Origin: an uncultured Croceicoccus sp.
GTDB lineage: Bacteria > Pseudomonadota > Alphaproteobacteria > Sphingomonadales > Sphingomonadaceae
Length of the DNA: 51,053 nucleotides
Direction of reading: 5' to 3'
Assembly (NCBI RefSeq): GCF_947496385.1
Contig: NZ_CANMCP010000014.1
Location: 1 to 51,053, forward strand
The notes beneath the pieces were generated by a model that was not told the origin of the DNA, searched no databases, and was given only the letters and a program-made list of their open reading frames with translations. Of the stretch, positions 1 through 9,481 are shown piece after piece. The position numbers were made by a program, and so were the translations under genes. Each line of letters opens with the position of its first letter. The stretch's first letter is position 1.

Positions 1-166
1 CGTGCGCCTTGATCAATCAGGCACCGCCACATCGCCGTCCGAACAACACGAAGCGGTAGCCTCATGAATAGGACGGGCTAGAGGTTTGGCATTATATACT
101 TGATTGCCAAAGACCTTCAGTCGATGAAGGGGCACTCCAAATTCTCTCAATCCGTGGGGCGTAGAT

Positions 167-2455
167 TTGTCAAAAGGGCTCAGCGGTTCGACTATTAAAT
201 CGTGGTTCCAATACCGCTGCGAGCGCAAGACGCGCTATGAGCTCATGAATGCCACTGAGCGGGCTTCAATCCCGATTGGATCAGATACCCGCGAGCAGAG
301 TTGGGCAATCCTCGGTGTAGACTACGAAGATCGAGTGGTGTCCAAACTAGCGAGGCAGCGGCAGGTTCACCTCAATGGGTCGGAGATTTGCCTCCCAACG
401 GCAATCACCAATGCCTTCCTAAGAGGCGAAGGGAGCAAAACGTTTGCAGCTCAGGTGAATGTGCGCCCGAAACAGATTCCCTCTGTGTTTGGCGAGATTG
501 CCGATTTCAACCTGCGAGACACATTCGCTGATCTCGTTCGCCGAGATTTCATCGATGGCAAACCGAGCTTCACGGTTATCGATATCAAGGCGACCCGCGC
601 TGCTCGGTCTTTCCACAAGACCCAGGTTGCTTACTACGCGATTTTGTTGAGCCAGGTCCTTTCCGAGAGGAAAATCGAGGGAACCGTCTCCCAGTTTGGA
701 GAAATCTGGCGAATTCCTGATAATGGGGATGCCTCTGGAGACGGCTACCAGGTCGACAGCTTCCCGCTTGCTCCATACATCCGGCTCGTCGAGAGCTTTG
801 TCGGGCAGACGCTGCCCAAGATTGCCGCGCGAGAAGTGTCACCTGGCACTGACGAGACCTTTTTCCATCTATATTTCAAATGTGAGCAATGCGCCTATTT
901 GACGCACTGCTTGACAGCAATCGATCCGGAAAGACCGCCCAACAAGCGGGACGTCTCTGCTGTTGCGGGTCTCTCACACGAAGGGAAGAGAGCCCTCCTC
1001 GATCACGGCATACGATCGGTCAAATCCTTGGCAGAGCGGGCGCAAGGCATCGGCAAAATGGATGGAGTCGGTTGGTCGCTTTCACGGCGAGCCGAACAAC
1101 TGATTGCCCGTGCTCGCGCAATCAATGCCGGCCATCTTCAAGCTGGGGCCGAAGAGCAGACTTTTCTGATGCCTCCGCGTTCTGACGTCTCAATCTACTT
1201 GCTGGCCGATCATGATCCAGTCGATGATGGTCTGGCGACGCTTGGCTATCTATTGGTCCGAGATGGAACTGTTGAAGAGACCATCAAAGTTCTTCCGACG
1301 GCTGACAGGAAGGCGGAGGCCGATGCGCTGATCGAGGTGTTCTCGAAAGTTATCGCCGATCTCCAAATCGTTGACGCGCACAATCAGGCGCTCTCCGACG
1401 ATGATTCAGGTGCCTTATTCGCACATATCTATCTCTATGAGCCGAGCGAGGCGAACGCGCTTCAGAACGCGGTGAAGAGACATCTGTCCGACGCGAGGAT
1501 CAGGACGGGTCTCTTACATCTCGTCCGCATATTTCCACCTGAAGAACTGGTGCCAGAGCCCGAGTTCAGGGGCATGAACCATTTGCCTGCGACTGCGGTG
1601 AGGACAGTTATCGAGCAGCTATTCGCGGTCCCAACGGCGGTATCCTATGACCTGCGGCAAGTATCACAGGCGATGGCAAACGATGGGCTCATCCCAAAGC
1701 CCTATGCCCCTAGCGAACCATTCCATCGCCCGTTTTCCTCACTTCTTTCAATTGAAGTAACACGTGGAATCCGAGAAGGACGCAAGGACCATGTGGCCAT
1801 AGCCGACGTCGAAGATGACGTTCGAGGCCGATTGAATGCCCTTCGCGAAATCGTCGAGTGGCTGCAGAAAGACAATCGCGACCGCACTGATCGCAGCGAG
1901 CGACCCACTTTGCGATTGAACAAGCTACCCTTCCGTTTGCAGGCAACCTTCGACCCGCTTGAAGCCGGTGACCTCGATATCCTTCGCGCTTTGGAATTGT
2001 TGGAGAATCGAGCCGGAATGCTGGATACGTTGATCCGTCTCGCAAAGCCGGCCTCGTCCCGGCGCGATAGTGGCAACGCAATCGGACCGCTTTTTCTTAT
2101 CGGAATCAACAAGACCAAAATGGGCCGAGTCTTCGTGTTTCGACGACCCGCCGAAGCTATGGACGTTGATCTTGAGGGTGGGCTGGGCCTCGTCTTGAGC
2201 GATGGGAGCCCTGATGTACTCCTCGATCCGCGCCGATGGCCTGACCTGAGCTGCCAGCTGATGGATCCTGGACCGAACGATGACACAGGAATACTCAGGG
2301 TCGGTGTCTGGAATTCTGTCTTCGATAGTCCAACGATGAAAGACCTTGTGCGCCGCCTCGACAGGGATGGGTGGTGGATTGACCGAACATTCGTCGACTT
2401 TAATTCGCCCAAGGTGGCACGCTTCATCGACTATCTTGCTGGAGAAGCAGCATGA
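167..2455 (+). CDS. RecB-like PD-(D/E)XK nuclease with RNase H-like middle domain (TM0106-type, helicase part split off)
   Basis: 762 residues. The N-terminal ~270 residues look like a RecB/Cas4-type nuclease: an opening SxIKSWFQYRCERKTRYEL segment, a VIDIKATRA stretch that fits the D...xK core, and a FKCEQCAYLTHCL cysteine cluster at about 238-250 that could hold an iron-sulfur cluster or zinc. A helix-hairpin-helix-like stretch (VSAVAGLSHEGKRALLDHG) follows, then an RNase H/YprB-like region starting near SIYLLADHDP. This order is that of TM0106-family proteins, which normally continue into a Dna2-like SF1 helicase; here that helicase begins the next gene. The start is TTG: the frame is closed upstream at 125-127 and ATG 245 would remove the conserved opening. 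It ends in an ATGA overlap with the next gene, implying coupled translation and a complex. Likely role: nuclease arm of a defence or repair complex. Family assignment is inferred from motifs. Confidence 0.75.
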   Translation: MSKGLSGSTIKSWFQYRCERKTRYELMNATERASIPIGSDTREQSWAILGVDYEDRVVSKLARQRQVHLNGSEICLPTAITNAFLRGEGSKTFAAQVNVRPKQIPSVFGEIADFNLRDTFADLVRRDFIDGKPSFTVIDIKATRAARSFHKTQVAYYAILLSQVLSERKIEGTVSQFGEIWRIPDNGDASGDGYQVDSFPLAPYIRLVESFVGQTLPKIAAREVSPGTDETFFHLYFKCEQCAYLTHCLTAIDPERPPNKRDVSAVAGLSHEGKRALLDHGIRSVKSLAERAQGIGKMDGVGWSLSRRAEQLIARARAINAGHLQAGAEEQTFLMPPRSDVSIYLLADHDPVDDGLATLGYLLVRDGTVEETIKVLPTADRKAEADALIEVFSKVIADLQIVDAHNQALSDDDSGALFAHIYLYEPSEANALQNAVKRHLSDARIRTGLLHLVRIFPPEELVPEPEFRGMNHLPATAVRTVIEQLFAVPTAVSYDLRQVSQAMANDGLIPKPYAPSEPFHRPFSSLLSIEVTRGIREGRKDHVAIADVEDDVRGRLNALREIVEWLQKDNRDRTDRSERPTLRLNKLPFRLQATFDPLEAGDLDILRALELLENRAGMLDTLIRLAKPASSRRDSGNAIGPLFLIGINKTKMGRVFVFRRPAEAMDVDLEGGLGLVLSDGSPDVLLDPRRWPDLSCQLMDPGPNDDTGILRVGVWNSVFDSPTMKDLVRRLDRDGWWIDRTFVDFNSPKVARFIDYLAGEAA

Positions 2456-5400
2456 GTGTTCGCACTGACGTGCTGCGGTTCTTGCAGGAGCCGAAAGCGT
2501 TCTTCGATGATGTCAGCGATGGCGATGTTTGGCTCGCAGGCCTCAATGAATTTGCCATCCCCTCGATCGAGGAGAAGGGAGACAGGCATCTCCGGGAGGC
2601 TCAAGTCAGTGCCTGGGAAGGCCTCGCCCACAGAAAGACAGGATTGATCCTTGGACCGCCCGGGACCGGGAAGACGTTTTTGCTCTCCTGGCTGATTGCT
2701 GGCTACTGTGCGGCCCGGCGTAAAGCGGGGTTACCAGCCCGAGTGCTCGTCACGGCGTTCACTCGCAACGCGATCGGAAACGTTCTTGATGCTGTGCGGG
2801 ATCGGCAAGTGCTGCATGATCCGAGCGCACCGCCACCGCTTTTCCTCGGATCGCCGCCAGCAGGAGGGCTCGCGGACGGCGTGCTCACCTACGGCGCAAA
2901 GGAGCAAGGTCAGGTCATCGACCACCTCAATGGCGGCGAAGCTGTGACGGGGATGACAGTCTGGTCTCTCTACAGACTTCTGACGACAGGTACTCCGCCG
3001 GGTGGCGATGGCATGAGCGCTCCGCTTTTTGACCTGGTCTGCATTGACGAAGCCTCGCAAATGGTCCTCGGACACGGTCTACTTGCTATGGCTGGACTGG
3101 CCGATGCGGGGCGCGTGGTGGTTGCAGGAGACGACCAGCAATTGCCGCCCATCAGAGCCGGTAGACCGGTAACCATCGAAGGTCGCGAATTGGGCGGATC
3201 GCTTTATGCGTTCATGAAATCGGTTGGTGCCGACGAATTTGCGCTGGAAGAGACCTTTCGTCTCAACAAACCTCTCACATATTTCCCCGAGAAGACCTTC
3301 TATCCCGGCAAATACGTGTCGCGTTCTGAAGCCAGTAAGCTTGAATTGCGCGAGGACTGGCAAGCTGACTTGTCACAAACCATACGCTTGGCGCTAGCAC
3401 CTGATTATCCGCTCGTCGTCCTTCTCCATGATGGCCCCACTGCCGCTACCGCGAACCCGTTCGAAACACAGATCGCGAGTGAGATTGCAGCCGCATTTGC
3501 CCACCGCCTGACAGCTGATGGAACTCCGCCGTCCGATCTCTGGAGCAAACGGCTCGCGATCGTCAGCCCGCACAGGGCGCAAAATGCGGCGATTAGAGCG
3601 GGGTTACCTGACTCCATTCGAGCCGACGCGTTTGTTGAGACAGTCGATCGCATTCAGGGCAAAGAGCGGGATGCAGTCATCCTATCATATTGCGTGGCGG
3701 ACCCAGAATTCGCACTCACGGAAGCTGAATTCATATTTTCGCCTGAACGATTGAATGTTGCGGCGACGCGAGCGGGAAAGAAGCTGATTGTTATTGTCAG
3801 CAAGCGCCTCCTGGAAGCCGTACCATCTGACCAGGAACTGCTCGATAAGGCAGAACTCTTGCGCGAGTTTGTGTTTTCCTGCCCCTCGATCGTGACCTCT
3901 CAGATACAAGGTCCCGCGGGACGCTCCGTAGCGATTGATATCAGGGCGAGGGGCTTCGATGACAACGAAGCCGACGTTGATCTGACGCCTGATCCGCCGC
4001 CGGTGGAAGTGAAACACGAGATGACCGACCTGGCACGAGGTGTCCTCGAAGTCATCAATCGGCTCGCACTCGACAGCGCATATGGAAATGCAGCCTTGTC
4101 AAAGGTCAAGAGTGCCATGGCCTTACCGGCTGAGCCATTCGCTGAAGCGTGCCTGCTTCATCACCTCGGATGGATTTCGTTACGCCAACAACCCCGGCGC
4201 GATGGCGGTGAACCCTTCTGGGTCGCAAAGCCATTCAAGGAAGCTCGCAAGGTCTTCAGTGTAGACTACGACACCGTCAAGAGCCGCATCGAGATGTGCG
4301 TGCGCGAGGCCAAGACCAGGCGCTATGCATTTTACACGGACGTGCGCGATCGCTTTGCTTGGATGGACAAGGAGCGCAACGATCTTTTGGCTCCTGTAAT
4401 CAGTCGCCTGGAGGAAGAAGATTTCTTACGCCTCGAACCTGTAGGCAACTCGTTTGCGATCGTTGTGAAGGCACTTGCAGAACTCGATTCTCTGCCGGAG
4501 CCGGATGAGTTGGATGGGCTCGGCGACGAGGATTTTGCAGCGCTCAATCGCTTGGAAGAGCTCGAAGCAAGTCGCATCAATTTCGGGGTCTATGACAGCT
4601 GGGTGTCGACGGTCGAACTCGCTCGAGATCTCAAGGTCCCTCTCGACCAGTTGACCGCATCCTTGTCCAAGCTTGAGGCGCATGGCCACTTGCTTCTGGC
4701 GGATGAAGGCAGAGTGCGCAGTCGCTTCGCGGAGATTGGGCGAGAACTTAAGCACGTTAAGCAGCGCTTTCGCAGCGACGATGCAGACACACGCCCCTAT
4801 TTGGTTCGGAGCCTAAAGGCCGTCCTTCGAGAGCGAAACAAACCCACCCGATCCATTCGTTTGGCAAGCGCTTTCGATCAGGCTTCGAAGGGCACCGATT
4901 CCTCGATGGGACATGCTCTTTCGGGGATGGCGCGCGTTCTGCACGAGTTTTGGAGCGAGGAAGCAGCCTTAGCGAAATTCCAGGCCGACAGCCTGACGAG
5001 TATCGTTGCGGCCTGGCGCGGTGAAGGAGAAGACGCTTTTTCGATCGCCGCTGACACAGGGTCAGGGAAGACCGAAGCTGCAGTATTGCCGCTGATCGCG
5101 GGAGCTTTGGCTGACGGCATCGACGGGGTGATGGGCACTCGTGCGATCCTAGCCTACCCACGCATTCGACTGGCCGCCAATCAGGCACAGAGATTGGCCC
5201 ACTACTTGTCGATGTTCGGAGCCGACCAAGAACTCCCAAAACTTACCCTCGGCCTTCAAGTGGGTGAGGTTCCTTGGGACTTCGAACGAATTCCAGAAAG
5301 GCTTCAATCCCTTTGGAAGGTTGCAGGGCCGAACGCGTTTGTCTTCCCATTCTTTGCTTGTCCTAGCTGTCAACATGAGCTGATCCTTCGGCCAAGCGCA

Positions 5401-8400
5401 GGAGCCAAGGGCGCCGACCTCCTGGCCTGCAACGACTGCAAATGGTCATTTGATGGGTGGATCGGCTCGAAGACTCGGTTGGCCGAAACGCCCCCTAGCC
5501 TCTTCCTGCCGACCACCGATAGCTTGCACCAATGGCTTCATGATCCAAGATATGGTCGCATTTTTGGCGACGACATGGACTGTGCGGCTCCGCGTGCGCT
5601 TCTGGCAGACGAGATCCATCTCTACACCCATATCCATGGGGCTCAGGTGGGCCTTGCTCTCCAGCGCTTGGCAGCGCGTGCGCAGACTTCGAGAACCGAT
5701 GGAAAGCCAATGCTGGCGATCGGGATGAGCGCCACGGTTGGCGACCCTGCGTCAGCATGGTCGAAGCTCATCGGCCGCGATCAGATAAAGGTCATCCAAC
5801 CGAGCGAAGAAGATGCCGAACCAAACCCGAGAGGGCGTGAATACTTCTACTTCGTACAACCTGAGGTTGAATCTCGCGGAGCAGACATTGCCGGTGCATC
5901 TACGACCATCCAATCGCTTATGTGCATTGGCCACGGCATGCGACGACGAACTGGATCTGATGGCGGCTTTCGCTCCCTCGTATTCTTCGATTCAATCGAC
6001 AAGATGCGGCGTCTGCACAGCGCATTTATCGACGCTGAGGAAGGAAGAGAGCTAGCTGCTTATCGCACCCGCGCATATGGAGATGATGCTGCCGGGGAGC
6101 CTCAGACAGAATGTTGCGGACAGCCGCTTGGCTGCGGAAGGTTCGCGGATGGGGAATGCTGGTGGTTTGCCGCAACTGACAATCGGCAAGTCGGCGCGAA
6201 GGGAAGAAGAACGCCGGGCCAACCGCTCGCGGTAGCTTCGTCGCCAATCTTCTCTGGTACTGGCGGTAACGCGGAACGCCTTGTGAAAGGCTCGGATGTA
6301 GTGTTCGCAACCTCCTCACTCGAGGTTGGGTACGATGATCCGGACATCACCCTCGTTTACCAGCACTATGCGCCGCTCAACCTCGCCAGCTTTGTGCAGC
6401 GAAAAGGCCGCGGCGGACGGGGCGCAGACGACCGGCCCACAACTGCGGTGACGCTCTCCATCTATTCACCTCGCGACAACTGGTGGTTCAATAGACCTCA
6501 AGACATGGTCTCGCCTGTCGGCTTCGAGGCTCCGCTCAATCCATCAAATGCGTACGTCCGGCGAGGCCAGGCGGTGGCGACATTGCTTGACGGGCTTGCT
6601 CGGTTCGAACGAAGGGGTGGAAATGCGCTCAATCAATTCGGACAGCCGAACTCCGATGCCTTGGCATCGGCAAAGGACTTGCTCGATGTCATGTTCGGTG
6701 GAGCGATCTGGGACGAACTTGGGGTAAAAGACGCAGAGGCGCTCTGGGCAAAGGCAACTGAGGAGCTTGACCTCACCACCTGTGACACCATCCCCCAAGT
6801 TCGGATGGCTCTAACATGGGTGCCGGGAGCACTGTTCGAGACCATCAACTTGCCGACACTCGACATCCTGGGCGAGGATGTTGTCGGGGGAGAGCGTCAA
6901 GACATTTCGCTGGCATTATCGACGGTCGCGCCAGGCAACGCTACGAGGCGCTTTAGCGGACATGCCGTCCACTGGATTGCGCCGAACGAAGGCAGGGCAC
7001 CGTGGTTCGGCGAAAGCGATTACCTCGGGCGCGGTGGTCAAAGCCTGCGCGCATCGACGGAAGAGCTTCTAACCGAATTACCCATCGATGCCCGAGAGGC
7101 ATTGGCAGATGTCCACGAAACTCTGTTCAGGCCGAAGGCTATCACGGTCAGTCGCCTCGGACGGATGCAAGGCGCTGAATGGGTCGGCGAGATCTGCCTG
7201 AAGCAAAATGACCCTCGCCAATGGACAGAGGTGACGAGGGATGAAACCTCTGTCCGCCATGATAGCCGGGGAGAACTAGCAGGCTTCGTCCTAGTTTCCG
7301 CCAACTGCGAACCCGCCGAACTTCTCTCAGTTGAGGATACCAATGGCAAACTCAGCAAGCTCGGCGTCTATCTGGCAGGCGTCACCGAGAACAAATCTTC
7401 GGGTCTCGACATTGCGAGAGTTTATTGGGGGGCCGACGCGGAAGTCCGCTTCGATTCACGAGAAACTGAGCCAGTCGCATTTAATCAGACCTTCGTGCAT
7501 CCCAAGACGCAGCGTGCGTTGCTGCACGGCTACAAGGTTACCACTGAAGGAATTCGGTTCGAACTCGGAAAGGACGCCATCGATCTGGCTGTCGAAGAGA
7601 CTTTCGCGAAAATGGAACGCGACCAGCAGGAGCGCCGCTGGCGAAGCGCACAGTTCACACGCTACCTGGTAGACAGTCGTGCCCGTTCTATCGGGATTAA
7701 TGCCTACGAAGCTCGTCGCGGCGCAGATTTACTTGTGGCCGCTGCCGGCGACCCCGAGCTGCGCACCGAACTCGCCAAGCTAGTCCGTAGGCGCTGGGAT
7801 GATCGGCGCTTTTCATCCCTGCTGGAGGACGCAAGGCAGCGAGTGCTTTCCTGCCATCCGATGATGACGCAGCGCCGAGTAGAGCGAACTGCGGGCTTGC
7901 TCGCCAATGCCAGGTTTCGAGACATGCTCGATCAAATTTTGACTGAAGTTGGCGATGAGCAAAGTATGCGCGGCTATCTAAGGAGTTCGCTGCTGCATGG
8001 CGTTGCACTTCGTTTGAAGTCAGCAGTAGCGATGCTTGGCGGAGGCGATGAAGGCCGCATGTTCGCGCATGTTCGTCTGCCCCTCCAATTCGGCCAGGAT
8101 GCGGAAGATCTGATTACGGTTGCGGAAGCGGGCTCTCATGGAGACGGCACGATCAGATCCGCGGTTTCTCAAACGGACAAACTTATGCAGATCTGGTCGA
8201 ACCACCAACTCTGCGAATGTGGCAATGCAGTCGAAGACGCGATGCTTCGAGTTTTCTGGAGCCTGCGTTCAAAGCACGACCAATGGCGCAGCTTCAACCC
8301 TCGCGACCCATCCGCGCTAACGGCGATATCGCAAGAGCTGAGACCAGGCGCCGATAGGCCGCTTCCGGCTTCGATTTCCCGTGTCTTGTTTGGAACCGAG

Positions 8401-8769
8401 AGCGTCGGCGCGGAGACATTTTCCCTATATGATATCGCGGAAGACGTTGAACAGGCGCGAGATCGGACCATCGAGAGAATGGGACGAATCCCGACCGATT
8501 GGGAGCTTGCCAGTGCCGCTGTGACTGATGCTGAAAGTGGGGCAAGCGGCGAGTTAGCGCGGTTGTTGGAAGCTTATGGCCTCCTCGACGAACCGGACGA
8601 GGAATCCTTTAGTCCCACGGCCAGGCTCGCGGAACAGGTTTTCCGTTTGGGAGCATCGCTTTGTCACGATGGTTGCAGGGCTTGTGTACACCAGTCGAGC
8701 GACCTCATGGGTGACTCCCTGGTCTATGCGAGCACCAGTCGGACACTGCTGGAACGCTTCCTAGCCTAA
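2452..8769 (+). CDS. Giant double helicase: SF1 (Dna2/UPF1-like) fused to DpdJ/DruE-like SF2 helicase
   Basis: 2105 residues. The first ~480 form an SF1 helicase: Walker A GPPGTGKT (68-75), DEAS (199-202), GDDQQLPP (226-233) and C-terminal motifs VETVDRIQGKERDAV and NVAATRAGKK. A linker with probable winged-helix folds follows (about 500-830). Then comes a second, SF2 helicase: GSGKT near 870, a four-cysteine motif (CPSC...CNDC, about 967-1003), DEIH at 1053-1056, SAT near 1093, a cysteine-rich CCGQPLGCG element near 1220, and QRKGRGGRG near 1316. The C-terminus has CHDGCRACVH (about 2070-2079), typical of the DUF1998 region of MrfA/DrmA/DruE/DpdJ-type helicases. The SF1 half appears to be the missing half of the upstream nuclease protein. 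I know no family with exactly this fusion, but could not search. Its stop overlaps that of the convergent operon by 4 bp. Helicase identity is sure; defence role is inferred from context. Confidence 0.85.
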   Translation: MSVRTDVLRFLQEPKAFFDDVSDGDVWLAGLNEFAIPSIEEKGDRHLREAQVSAWEGLAHRKTGLILGPPGTGKTFLLSWLIAGYCAARRKAGLPARVLVTAFTRNAIGNVLDAVRDRQVLHDPSAPPPLFLGSPPAGGLADGVLTYGAKEQGQVIDHLNGGEAVTGMTVWSLYRLLTTGTPPGGDGMSAPLFDLVCIDEASQMVLGHGLLAMAGLADAGRVVVAGDDQQLPPIRAGRPVTIEGRELGGSLYAFMKSVGADEFALEETFRLNKPLTYFPEKTFYPGKYVSRSEASKLELREDWQADLSQTIRLALAPDYPLVVLLHDGPTAATANPFETQIASEIAAAFAHRLTADGTPPSDLWSKRLAIVSPHRAQNAAIRAGLPDSIRADAFVETVDRIQGKERDAVILSYCVADPEFALTEAEFIFSPERLNVAATRAGKKLIVIVSKRLLEAVPSDQELLDKAELLREFVFSCPSIVTSQIQGPAGRSVAIDIRARGFDDNEADVDLTPDPPPVEVKHEMTDLARGVLEVINRLALDSAYGNAALSKVKSAMALPAEPFAEACLLHHLGWISLRQQPRRDGGEPFWVAKPFKEARKVFSVDYDTVKSRIEMCVREAKTRRYAFYTDVRDRFAWMDKERNDLLAPVISRLEEEDFLRLEPVGNSFAIVVKALAELDSLPEPDELDGLGDEDFAALNRLEELEASRINFGVYDSWVSTVELARDLKVPLDQLTASLSKLEAHGHLLLADEGRVRSRFAEIGRELKHVKQRFRSDDADTRPYLVRSLKAVLRERNKPTRSIRLASAFDQASKGTDSSMGHALSGMARVLHEFWSEEAALAKFQADSLTSIVAAWRGEGEDAFSIAADTGSGKTEAAVLPLIAGALADGIDGVMGTRAILAYPRIRLAANQAQRLAHYLSMFGADQELPKLTLGLQVGEVPWDFERIPERLQSLWKVAGPNAFVFPFFACPSCQHELILRPSAGAKGADLLACNDCKWSFDGWIGSKTRLAETPPSLFLPTTDSLHQWLHDPRYGRIFGDDMDCAAPRALLADEIHLYTHIHGAQVGLALQRLAARAQTSRTDGKPMLAIGMSATVGDPASAWSKLIGRDQIKVIQPSEEDAEPNPRGREYFYFVQPEVESRGADIAGASTTIQSLMCIGHGMRRRTGSDGGFRSLVFFDSIDKMRRLHSAFIDAEEGRELAAYRTRAYGDDAAGEPQTECCGQPLGCGRFADGECWWFAATDNRQVGAKGRRTPGQPLAVASSPIFSGTGGNAERLVKGSDVVFATSSLEVGYDDPDITLVYQHYAPLNLASFVQRKGRGGRGADDRPTTAVTLSIYSPRDNWWFNRPQDMVSPVGFEAPLNPSNAYVRRGQAVATLLDGLARFERRGGNALNQFGQPNSDALASAKDLLDVMFGGAIWDELGVKDAEALWAKATEELDLTTCDTIPQVRMALTWVPGALFETINLPTLDILGEDVVGGERQDISLALSTVAPGNATRRFSGHAVHWIAPNEGRAPWFGESDYLGRGGQSLRASTEELLTELPIDAREALADVHETLFRPKAITVSRLGRMQGAEWVGEICLKQNDPRQWTEVTRDETSVRHDSRGELAGFVLVSANCEPAELLSVEDTNGKLSKLGVYLAGVTENKSSGLDIARVYWGADAEVRFDSRETEPVAFNQTFVHPKTQRALLHGYKVTTEGIRFELGKDAIDLAVEETFAKMERDQQERRWRSAQFTRYLVDSRARSIGINAYEARRGADLLVAAAGDPELRTELAKLVRRRWDDRRFSSLLEDARQRVLSCHPMMTQRRVERTAGLLANARFRDMLDQILTEVGDEQSMRGYLRSSLLHGVALRLKSAVAMLGGGDEGRMFAHVRLPLQFGQDAEDLITVAEAGSHGDGTIRSAVSQTDKLMQIWSNHQLCECGNAVEDAMLRVFWSLRSKHDQWRSFNPRDPSALTAISQELRPGADRPLPASISRVLFGTESVGAETFSLYDIAEDVEQARDRTIERMGRIPTDWELASAAVTDAESGASGELARLLEAYGLLDEPDEESFSPTARLAEQVFRLGASLCHDGCRACVHQSSDLMGDSLVYASTSRTLLERFLA

Positions 8770-9464
8770 ATGGGGCGAACTTTGAGGACATCCAAAGAAC
8801 CATGTTCCTCAAGCCAAGCCCAAACTTCATCGGTCACGTGTTGCAAAGTTGCCTGTTCGTTTGCCAGAGCGTTGATAAAGAGTGCGACGTCCCCATCGCC
8901 CAACTCGTTTTCACGCTCAGCCTGTAGGGCTTCATAATCAGCAAACAATTGCTGAATTGTCGCAAGGAATTCTGAGGCCCTTGCTCCGTCTTGGACAGCA
9001 ATAGCCTCTCGGCCACATTTCGCCATTTTGCTGCCGAGATCCGATTGCCCCAGCAAGCGATCGAGTAGGTCTCCAATCGGTATCAGCGATCGAAATTGCC
9101 TCTGGACAATGTCATCCCAACGGGCGCGGAGGTCTCTATCCAGTCCGTTCAGTTCGCGATTGAGATCCTGTTCATACGCGAAAACCGCCTTATCGAGGGC
9201 CGTGACATCGGCGGACTCCTCCAGCTGGTTGCCGACATCCCAAGCAAGCTCAAGCACGTCGCTCAGCTTCTCTGCTCGTCTCGATTCAGAGGCATAGTCA
9301 AGGCGTGTCGCGATCTCTCTCAGCGCCTCGATACGCTTTACCCGCTCTGCTGCCGACGCCAGACTTGTCGTCGCCTTTCCCAAGTTCTCGCCGAATTTTC
9401 GCTGCTCGACTGCTGTTGGCAGATCGGTCAGGAGATGTTCGAGTTCTGCAAGTGCATCAGACAT
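8766..9464 (-). CDS. Helical (coiled-coil-like) protein of unknown function, last gene of the Dpd-like operon
   Basis: 232 residues, acidic and almost entirely predicted helical, with heptad-like stretches (LEHLLTDLPTAVEQRK; ERVKRIEALREIATRLDY). No catalytic motif, cysteine cluster or membrane segment is visible. It begins 17 bases after the stop of the 1078-residue ATPase and its own stop overlaps that of the convergent helicase gene by 4 bp, so it is the distal gene of the minus-strand operon. A structural or partner subunit of the ATPase is plausible. By position it could be compared with DpdI, but I do not recognise the sequence and make no functional claim. ATG at 9464 is preceded by an AAGGA element lying rather far upstream. 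Confidence 0.7.
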   Translation of the reverse strand: MSDALAELEHLLTDLPTAVEQRKFGENLGKATTSLASAAERVKRIEALREIATRLDYASESRRAEKLSDVLELAWDVGNQLEESADVTALDKAVFAYEQDLNRELNGLDRDLRARWDDIVQRQFRSLIPIGDLLDRLLGQSDLGSKMAKCGREAIAVQDGARASEFLATIQQLFADYEALQAERENELGDGDVALFINALANEQATLQHVTDEVWAWLEEHGSLDVLKVRPI

Positions 9465-9481
9465 CGACTATGCTCGCATCC

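Noticed and set aside
13-228. 71-aa minus-strand frame at the left edge
   Set aside because: It overlaps the start of the nuclease gene and shows no motif; an upstream gene cannot be judged from this short piece.
1702-2427. 241-aa open frame on the minus strand inside the nuclease gene
   Set aside because: Serine/arginine-rich product opposite a gene with clear domains; a shadow of high GC coding sequence.
4757-5239. 160-aa minus-strand frame inside the giant helicase gene
   Set aside because: Low-complexity arginine/proline product opposite the SF2 Walker region; no ribosome site.
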